This document shows positions 57,033-64,000 of a DNA stretch of 64,000 nucleotides, piece by piece. Position numbers and translations under genes: made by a program. The notes beneath the pieces are model-generated. The model worked only from the letters and a program-made list of their open reading frames with translations. It searched no databases and had not been told where the DNA came from. Every line of letters starts with the position of its first letter. Position 1 is the stretch's first letter. The DNA comes from Catonia carolina (Eukaryota > Arthropoda > Insecta > Hemiptera > Achilidae): NCBI GenBank assembly GCA_035578175.1, contig JAQMRL010000004.1:43667401-43731400 (forward strand), read 5' to 3'.

Positions 57033-57372
57033 TGGAAACACTCACACGACTTTCTCTTGCCAATGTATATGATCAAAAATATAACCTATATTTCATCATG
57101 AGTGAACAGTAAAAAATGAAAAACAGAAACTAATTTTAATCATAAGTGAATAACGCACAATGCAAATCAACCTCTGCAGAACTTAAAAATACGGAACATC
57201 AGTAATTACCGCTAAAAATTACTTCTGCTCTATACAGAAAAATGCTTAAAATAGAAGTTGTTGGTTTTACATGTTCTCAACTTTGATTATTTACAATTTA
57301 GTCGTAAAATACACACTAAGGCCGCAATCTTTAAAAGAATCCAATTTTTTACCGATTTTGATGAAAAATTAA
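57033..57372 (-). repeat. Family B hairpin end, second tandem copy
   Basis: GAAACACTCACACGACTTTC begins again at 57033 and extends further into the element, to CCGATTTTGATGAAAAATTA. The two copies share private words such as AACCTATATTT and CTCTGCAGAACTTAAAAATA. Confidence 0.82.
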
Positions 57373-57377
57373 CAAAG

Positions 57378-57466
57378 CAGAGTTCCCGGGTTCGATTCCC
57401 GGTAAAGTAATACGCAAATCAAAACTATTGTGCAAATTAATTCACATGGACCAGCTAGTGTAACGT
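57378..57466 (+). repeat. SINE5 partial copy
   Basis: CAGAGTTCCCGGGTTCGATT supplies a perfect box B, followed by CGCAAATCAAAACTATTGTG and GACCAGCTAGTGTAACG. This matches the second half of SINE5 at 31506-31665. Confidence 0.6.
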
Positions 57467-57559
57467 TATACCGGGTCATCGAGAAAGAAAGAAATTTTTA
57501 AAAAATACAGTTTAAAAACTACTGGAGATAAAGAAATAAATATTTTTGTTGTATAAACA

Positions 57560-57990
57560 GAAAATATTAAGGTTTTTTACAACTTATTAAGATTCTATAT
57601 GAGCACCATAGGTTACTCGGAACATATCTAAACGATAGTCGATGTCTGTCCAGGTGCGCAGTGTCATATAGTGTGACCGAAGACACAGCAGTAGCAATTC
57701 GTGGTCGTAAATGATTCACAACTCAAATCTTCTCACTCTAGACATAGTTTTTAACATAACCCCAAAAGAAAAAGTCAAGAGGGGTTAAATCTGGAATCCT
57801 CGAAGGTCAAAGCAGAGGACCGGCTCTACCCATCCATCAATCAGGGTTTCATTGAGGGTGTGGCGCATTGAAGACTGAAATGAGAAGGCGCACTATGGCG
57901 TCTTGCTGCCAAATAACGTTAATGTTTTTTTTCCAATTAAATTTGTTGAATTTGCGATACAGTCGTACCAACAAAAAAAACATTAGGTAT
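57560..57990 (-). pseudogene. Tc1/mariner-like transposase, catalytic C-terminal remnant
   Basis: The minus strand reads NVIWQQDAIVRLLI, then WMGRAGPLL and, after stops, PDLTPLDFFFWGYVKNYV. QQD and PDLTPLDFF are the second and third acidic motifs of Tc1/mariner (IS630-type) transposases; the residues GAPPH expected after QQD are degraded. Four or more in-frame stops are present. WGYVKNYV is the usual block after the last motif. Confidence 0.68.
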
Positions 57991-58188
57991 AATCACTTGA
58001 GTCACGAGTTTGCCCTTGTTTGCAACGAGGGATAAAGGGGGAAAAGCATTAGTGCGCATGCGCGACTGCTTTAATTTTAGTACGACAAACATAACACAAC
58101 TTATACTATACCCAGAGCATATACAGAATATTACGGAACCTTTTGAAATTAACTGTACGAATATAACTGTTTGTTACCGTAAACACAA

Positions 58189-58440
58189 ATGTCGGTTTCT
58201 CGAAAACGTGGTCGAACTATTCACAGTGCTTAACGCAATGTAACAAAATGTTGTGAAGTTGAAGCTACACAAAAATGTCTATCCGTGCTTATTAACAAAA
58301 GCCGTGAGCGAGCGGCTAACTACTGTGATGTTTCTCTTTCCACAATTCGAAAAATAAAGAAGGAAATTAATGACGCGAAGAAGGTATTCTTTAACAGTTT
58401 TGTTGACACCTGGTAAAAAGAAACGGTCAGGTAGATACTA
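58189..58440 (+). pseudogene. Tc1/mariner-like transposase, N-terminal HTH remnant
   Basis: An ATG at 58189 opens MSVSRKRGRTIHSA, then a stop, then KCLSVLINKSRERAANYCDV and SLSTIRKIKKEINDAKK. After a frameshift LLTPGKKKRSGR follows. The pattern of ERAA..C.VSLSTI.KIKKE followed by TPGKKR is that of the helix-turn-helix region of an insect Tc1/mariner-like transposase group. The rest of the protein does not follow on this strand. Confidence 0.55.
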
Positions 58441-58823
58441 TAGAGACTGATAATGAAAACACCGATGACAGCAATAGTAAAGATGCAATTCGTTCGTAAT
58501 TACAGTAAATCAAACATTTCTAATCATGTAATTAAGTTATAGGCAATATTACAGGTCATTTTTATTTCTTATAAGGTTTATGAAGAAAACATTTTCTTGG
58601 AATAAACCACAGCTTACAAAATGTATATAGAAACTGCACGGTAGTGAAATGTATGAGTAGAGTCTCACTGTTGAGATTGGCAGCACTGCAAATATTTTGC
58701 TACCCTTCCTCACAGCCCATCCATACGCAAAAGGCAATCTCGTGACTTCAGTATCTATATCTCCAGTAGTTTATAAACTGTAATTTTTTAAAATGGATCC
58801 ACCTTTCTCGATGACTCGGTATA

Positions 58824-59606
58824 ATTAAGTACAAAACAATCGTAGTTCCGTTATGACCTGTTGAACATTTTTTTTTTTTTTTTGGTTATAACCAATTATA
58901 GTGGATTTTAATGTGTTAACATTTTTTAGACCCTAACTGGGATTAGTAATCTAGCACAGATTTTTGACGGAGGTGGTCATGTAAATTTTTTAAATTGATT
59001 TCAGTTAAAAACGAACAATGGAATGGTTTTGCATTCCCGATGCGTCCACATCGATCTTTTAGACTGTCGTATATATGATCATTTAGTAAGGAATTAATTT
59101 TAATCTATCTTGAAAAGTAGCACATTTAAACACACAATGCTTTGTAATTTTTTAAATCACTGAAACAGCCACTTTAATAAAGAAATACTGTAAAAATAAA
59201 CAAAAAATATCATGTCTGTGAAAAATTTAATTTTATGTTGAAACATATAGGTGTCAGGTTCTTGACCATACGTTATAATAATGGACACTAAAACAGAAAT
59301 AAAACGTGCTATATTTTAGTTTTATAACATGAAGTCCAAGCTACATAAATGTAGGACTGCAACTAAATGTAAAAATATATATCGTAGTATATAAAAAGGT
59401 GAAAGAAGAGATTTTATCAATAAAAGCATATTATCTGATGAAACAACTAGAGAGGGTTCTTTATAGAGTAAACGCATGTTAAGAAAGGACGAATCGTGAA
59501 CATATAATACATACAATATTGACAAAACTATAATGTAGGTGTGGTAGTGTGTGTGAGTATTGGTCAAGAATATGTAGTACTTGGAGTTCGTCGTCACTTA
59601 AGGCCT
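58824..59606. other. AT-rich stretch without recognisable feature
   Basis: A T-run at 58869-58882 and short hydrophobic frames only. Confidence 0.5.
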
Positions 59607-60002
59607 ATACCCACTACACTAGCACTAGCTGCTAGTTGACTGGTAGCTAATAAAATAGCGTAATGGAAACGAACAACTAGCATCTAGTTAAAGCGCTAGT
59701 ATTCGCTAACGCACTAGCGACTTTGAACATACGAGGTGTGGCTATTAAATATCGAGACTGACGTTGCAAAAAAATTTTATTCTTATTTTATACATAATCA
59801 CTTATTGTCACCTTCAATATACACTCCTCTATCCCTACAACGCTCCATGCGAATTTTCCATTGTTGGAAACAGTGCTGGAAGTCATCTTCTGTCAGCTCC
59901 TTCAGGGCACGTGCCGCTCAAAAATGTTTGAAATGAAGTTCGCAAAAATATTTATACTGACACTTTGTACGCGATTGAAAATGACCCAAATTTTTTGGAA
60001 AC

Positions 60003-60700
60003 GATAATAACATGTGATGAACCGTGCTTTTTCACTTATGATCCGGAAATGAAGCGCCAAATCCATGCACTGGAAGAGCCGAACTTCACCGAGAGCCAAA
60101 AAAGCTCGAATGAGCAAGTCAAAATTTAAACCAATGATGATTGTTTTTTTTGTTGATATGCATGGGATTGTGTACCTTCGCTGGTTACTTTTTGCATTAC
60201 GTTTCAATTACGTGCGTTACTTTTTGAACTACACTCGTGGTTTTATTTAACTGTTTTTGTAAAATTTTACCGGTAACAAAATTATGATATAGGTTTTAAT
60301 CTGAGCTAGAGGGGGAATACAAATAAGCATCCTGAAGGTCAAACAATTAATCAATATTACTACTTTGAGGTACTTTCTTAACTACGTCAAAGAGTAAGGA
60401 TAAACGCCCCGAAATGTGAAAAGACAAATCATGGGTTCTCCACCAAGACAATAGGCCAGCTCATTTCGCGTTATCTGTCAAGAAGTTCCTAGCCAAGTAC
60501 AGCATCTCAGTGTTACAACGTCCACCTTATTCATCAGATCTTGCACCATGTGACTTCTATCTGTTCCCTAAGGTGAAATCTGCATTAAAAGAGACAAGAT
60601 TTGAGTCTGTGGAAGCTGGAAAAGAGAAAGCGGCACGTGTCCTGAAGAAGCTGACAGAAGATGACTTCCACGACTGTTTCCAACAATGGAAAATTCGTAT
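60003..60700 (+). pseudogene. mariner transposase, catalytic domain, frameshifted
   Basis: Starts with ATAATAACATGTGATGAACC, the first catalytic Asp region (ITCDE). The homologue of mariner 1 follows in shifting frames: SRTSPRAKKARMSKSKFKPM, MHGIVYLRW, an insertion at 60187-60330, then a region lacking HQDNAPAH because that codon context is changed (CACCAAGACAATAGG). It ends with LQRPPYSSDLAPCDFYLFPK and TEDDFHDCFQQWKIRMERCR. Decay is more advanced than in mariner 1 at the first half but less so at the C-terminus. Confidence 0.82.
60210..60330 (+). repeat. 121 bp duplicate, copy within mariner 2
   Basis: Matches 61180-61300 over 121 bp at a constant offset of 970 with about five differences. 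The words include CGTGCGTTACTTTTTGAACT and GAGCTAGAGGGGGAATACAA. It is absent from mariner 1. Confidence 0.92.
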
Positions 60701-60905
60701 GGAGCGTTGTAGGGATAGAGAAGGAGTGTACATTGAATGTGACAATAAGAGATTATGTATAAAATTAACATTAATTTTTTTACAACGTCAGTCTCGTTAT
60801 TTAATAGCCGCACCTCGTAGGCCTATTTGATTTTACTAGCGCTAGTGGGGGAGAAAAGGTCATTTGTTTGACGAGCGATAGTAAACTAGCTCGGTGTAAA
60901 CGTAT

Positions 60906-61179
60906 ATTTAAGTATAGATGGAGTGATGTTTTTTGTAGTTAAAAAAGTTCGATCAGCGTTGACAGAAGGTCTCCGTTATAAAATATTAATAAAAAGAATG
61001 CCTTCATGGTCCCACAAATATCTTCTTGGGCGTAAATAATTGACAGTCATTATAACAAGCTGTCTCTCTGGACTAAACAATCGTACCAAAAACAACGACG
61101 GGTTGTTAGGTACAGAACAAAACAAACTCAAACCCTTGACAAATAACACAAGAAGAGAACTTGTGGCGACAGACAGACA
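60906..61179. other. stretch without recognisable feature
   Basis: No supported gene or repeat between the CTAG-rich element and the duplicate. Confidence 0.5.
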
Positions 61180-61300
61180 ACGTGCGTTACTTTTTGAACT
61201 ACACTGGTGGTTTTATTTAACTATTTTTGTAAAATTTTACCGGTAACAGAATCATGATATAGGTTTTAATCTGAGCTAGAGGGGGAATACAAATAAGTAT
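61180..61300 (+). repeat. 121 bp duplicate, likely source copy
   Basis: Counterpart of 60210-60330, lying in DNA not otherwise repeated in this window. Confidence 0.9.
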
Positions 61301-61398
61301 CGCTTCAAAACACATTCACACATAGAAATTGTAACAAACATATTACTTACTGCTTTTCTTTAAATCTTTTTTACAAATTTCGTACTTTAATACAATTA

Positions 61399-62523
61399 AT
61401 TTTAATTTTGAGACAATTAATTGAGAAGAGGAGGGAGAGAAATATGGCAGTTCATTTGCTGTTCGTTGATTTGGAGAAAGCCTATGACAACATCCCGATA
61501 AATAAACTATTGGAGGTTCTGGAGAAGTCGGATTTAAGTAAGGCATACGTAAGGGCAATTTATAACATGTAAAAAGATTATGAATGTCAAGTGAAAATAG
61601 GAAGTAATGTCTCCACCAGTTTTACGGTGACCAAGGGTTTGAAACAGGGTTGTTGTTTATCTCCCACTCTTTATAAATTATACGTGCAGGAGGCACTCAG
61701 GATATGGAGGAGGAAGTGTCAAGGGATGGGAATAGACACAGGAGAGGATCATTTGTACACCCTCTTCTTTGCAGATGATCAAGTGGTGTTGGCAAATGAT
61801 GAGGAGGATATGGCTTACATGTTTAGGAAGTTAAAGGAGGAGTACATTAAGTGGGGAATGAAGATAAACATTAATAAGACAGCTTATGTGGTAATAGGAG
61901 AGCGGGGAGGAGATTTAGTACTTGAGGCAGAGGTAGTGAGGAAATATGACAAGTTCAAGTACTTAGGAACACTCTTTTCTGAAGATGGAGGATGTGAGGA
62001 GGACATCAGATCTAGGGTCGGTCAGGGAAGGGCGGCAATTCAAAAGCTGAACAGTATATTGTGGTCTTCAAAAATAAGTTTAAGAACAAAAAAGGTTATG
62101 TATAATGCAGTGGTTGAGCCAATTACAACTTATGGAGCAGAGTGTTGGCAAATCAGCAGCCGAAATGTTCATTATTTGGAGGCTTTGGAGATGGATTTTT
62201 TCCGCAGAGCTTGTCGGCTTTCGAGAATGGACCGAGTTAGGAATGAGGTAATAAGGGACAGAGTTGGAAGACCTCATTCTATTGTGGATAGGATTGAAGG
62301 AAGGCAACTGGAGTGGTATGGGCATGTACAACGCATGAGTGGGGAGAGGTGGCCAAAAAAGATTTTGGAGTACTGTCCAGCAGCAAGACGGAGGAGAGGT
62401 AGGCCTAGAGGAACATGGAGAGAGGGAATGCGAAGGGCGATGGAAGAAAGAGATTTAGGAGAACGGGACTGGATGGACAGGAGGAGGTGGAGATCGAGAT
62501 GCGGGATGCGGAGTAATCTGTAG
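61399..62523 (+). pseudogene. RTE-clade LINE reverse transcriptase, 5' truncated, one stop
   Basis: Encodes the RT domain of a non-LTR retrotransposon that copies its RNA into DNA at nicked chromosomal sites. The frame enters at LRQLIEKRRE, continues MAVHLLFVDLEKAYDNIP (motif A, ATG 61444), and meets one TAA at 61570-61572 where a Tyr is expected. It then runs open for 310 codons. Motifs in order: KGLKQGCCLSPTLYKLY (motif B), YTLFFADDQVVLA (motif C with catalytic FADD), WGMKININKTAYVVIG, FKYLGTLFSEDGG, AECWQISSRN, MDRVRNEVIRDRVGRPHS, LEWYGHVQRMSGERWPKK and RRGRPRGTWREGMRRAMEER. The endonuclease domain and the RT fingers are missing. Apart from one stop it is almost intact, so it is the youngest LINE in the window. 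Confidence 0.93.
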
Positions 62524-62562
62524 GAACCCCGCATAAAGTAAAGTAAAGTAAGTAAGTAATAT
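62524..62562 (+). repeat. 3' tail of the RTE copy
   Basis: GGAACCCCGCATAAAGTAAAG is followed by TAAAG and TAAG repeats. A short repeated tail in place of poly(A) is usual for RTE-type LINEs. Confidence 0.75.
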
Positions 62563-64000
62563 GAATCTAATAAAATTAGATAAGTTAATAAGATACTAAA
62601 TTCTGAAAAGAAAACATCCACATGGACGGAAATCAAGCTGAAAATAACTTTTTAGCTTCTGATTTTCATGATACTGTATTTGAAAATGAGTTGTAGTCCG
62701 TGTATCCAATGTTTTTAGTTATATTATTTTTACGCTCTAGATTAGAGGAAGTTTGAGTTATGGAATATCAATGTCTGTTAATGATTAGGTATAAGTACAA
62801 GAAGATAATTGTTAAGTCGCAAGAACATTAATACTAGTAAAATCGTTAAGACAGGTAAACATTTATGTTGGCACTAAAAAAAAATATTACCAGTACCCTA
62901 TCTTTTTTATACTTTTATCCTTCTGTTTTTTGTAATTTTAATTTTTCTGTTTTAATAATTTTATCTGATAGACTATAATTTAAACATATTTGCTATCGTT
63001 TGTGCTGGTTATAAATTTGGTTATTATTTACATCGATATAAAATTTATGACTTTTTAATTGGTCTAAAATCACGCAAAGGTTTTTTTTATTCCATTAATA
63101 ATTAGTGCCAACTAAGTTTCTAACATTCTAACAATGTTGCCAAATCACATTCGCCAACGTTGTCCTTTCTCAAACTGCAGTTACAATACAATCACAACAC
63201 AACACCATACACATCCGTAGCACAATTGTGCAACTACCATATGGTTGTCAACTGAACGCACCCTTGACATCAGCCGAGCGCCTAAGTTCAAGGGTCCATT
63301 GTTGTCTACTTTTCTTATTTCTCATTTTCTTTCCTTTTTCACTATCGCCCTTTTTTATCTCAAGTACAATATATAAGTAGTGTACACGTACACGGGAAAG
63401 TAAGAAAAGAACTTTGCGTGCAAGTAAAAAACAAAATATATACACGTACATACACATACGATAGAAAAACTTAAACAGAAATAAATTGTTTCTACGTAAG
63501 CACAAAATAGTACACACACACTACACTGTAGTGGATACTACATGTGAAAACAAAGGGCTTTTATTATTGTAAGGTCGATGAGGTTATTTTAGTTAATTAA
63601 CACGATAATAAAAATATAAAACGTTGGTTTCTTACAATACATTTTCTAATTACTAATTTGGTTTTTGTAGTAAATAAGTCTTTGTATTCATATTCCTCTT
63701 AAGTTGTCAATAACTTAAGTTAATTCGAAAAACATCTTTATTTTTACGACAACGTGTATTAACAGAATTATTAAAAAATTAACATAAAATCGAATTTTCT
63801 ATTTCACAGGAAATTCAACCGTGGTAAACCTGAGGTTAATTGAAAAATAAACCTAGAAGGAGATAAAAAACACAATTTCATCGTTTTATTAGGAAATACA
63901 AGTGCATTAACTGAAAAATAAAACTTTATACGTTTAAAGTAGTTGAAAAACAACTATGTACAAAGAATTTACTTTAAATTTTATTAACATTCATTTCCGG
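62563..64000. other. AT-rich stretch without recognisable feature
   Basis: No supported gene or repeat. An 89-codon minus frame at 63248-63517 has no motif. Confidence 0.5.

Larger units (their letters stand above)
57469..58821. mobile_element. Tc1/mariner-like element with oppositely oriented transposase parts
   Basis: TA at 57467-57468 and 58822-58823 flank inverted repeats of about 70 bp: TACCGGGTCATCGAGAAAG at the left, inverse of CTTTCTCGATGACTCGGTA at the right. Both continue into TACAGTTTA.AAACTACTGG. Length is 1353 bp. The C-terminal transposase remnant lies on the minus strand (57560-57990), while an N-terminal-like remnant lies on the plus strand (58189-58440). Confidence 0.85.
59732..60817 (+). 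mobile_element. mariner 2, fold-back derivative
   Basis: TA at 59730-59731 and 60818-60819 flank CGAGGTGTGGCTATTAAATA at the left and its inverse at the right. The left arm 59732-59918 is an inverted copy of 60629-60817. The fold-back junction (GTGCCGCT | CAAAAATGT) is identical to that of mariner 1. Transposase sequence is disrupted by frameshifts and by a 144 bp insertion (60187-60330). Confidence 0.92.
59607..60905. mobile_element. CTAG-rich inverted-repeat element, copy 2, split by mariner 2
   Basis: 59607-59729 aligns with 26256-26375 (CTAGCTGCTAGT, ATGGAAACGAACAACTAGCA, GACTTTGAACA). 60824-60905 aligns with the continuation (TTTGATTTTACTAGCGCTAG, GGGGGAGAAAAGGTCA). The break between the two halves is exactly the mariner 2 insertion site. 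Confidence 0.82.

Noticed and set aside
58010..58243. 77-codon plus frame inside the Tc1-like element
   Set aside because: It is in a different frame from the helix-turn-helix remnant that starts at 58189 and has no motif.
62080..62636. Minus-strand open frames of 83 and 120 codons
   Set aside because: They are antisense to the RTE reverse transcriptase.

Overview
This window looks like AT-rich intergenic DNA from an arthropod nuclear genome, most likely an insect. The evidence is eukaryotic mobile DNA: D,D34D mariner elements with TA target duplications, reverse-transcriptase pseudogenes of RTE and Jockey/I-like LINEs, and several tRNA-derived SINEs. A hemipteran fits my recollection of similar SINE and Tc1-like sequences, but I could not check this, and no species can be named. 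I see no convincing host protein-coding gene, no functional tRNA or rRNA gene and no CRISPR. Nearly every open frame over 60 codons lies inside a repeat or is random AT-rich sequence.

Repeat families used below. Family A is a roughly 390 bp retroposon that ends in (CAA)n; there are 16 full or partial copies. Family B is a roughly 920 bp element with a 13 bp subterminal inverted repeat (ACTTTCTCTTGCC) and a terminal hairpin at one end, a Helentron/HINE-like architecture; there are about 15 copies or fragments. Families C and D are short unclassified repeats. SINE1 to SINE5 are tRNA-derived SINEs with different tRNA-like heads.

Layout. 0-6 kb: fold-back mariner 1, LINE scraps, A and B. 8-10 kb: a palindromic element split by an A copy, then a B copy carrying a long (CA)n tract. 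11-12 kb: a GC-rich island with coding character. 12-21 kb: A, B, SINE1 and LINE remnants. 21-24 kb: a MITE and a Tc1-like element with long terminal repeats hosting two younger insertions. 24-34 kb: a CTAG-rich inverted-repeat element, SINEs, A and B fragments. 35-37 kb: a B copy split twice by LINE fragments. 38-42 kb: hairpins, a minisatellite and AT-rich low-complexity DNA. 42-51 kb: A, B, SINEs and LINE pseudogenes. 52-53 kb: a GC-rich tandem repeat with a period near 360 bp. 54-58 kb: an internally deleted mariner, a B end duplication and a rearranged Tc1-like element. 59-62.5 kb: fold-back mariner 2 nested in a CTAG-rich element, then an RTE pseudogene. The last 1.4 kb is featureless.

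Most noteworthy. (1) Mariner 1 and mariner 2 both lost their original 5' end and carry an inverted copy of the 3' end, with the same breakpoint, so a fold-back derivative itself transposed. (2) Mariner 2 contains a 144 bp insertion whose last 121 bp match sequence 970 bp downstream, like templated repair. (3) Family A and a LINE inserted at 35.4 kb share a 3' stem-loop with compensatory base changes. (4) Unrelated tRNA heads appear to share one 3' tail.
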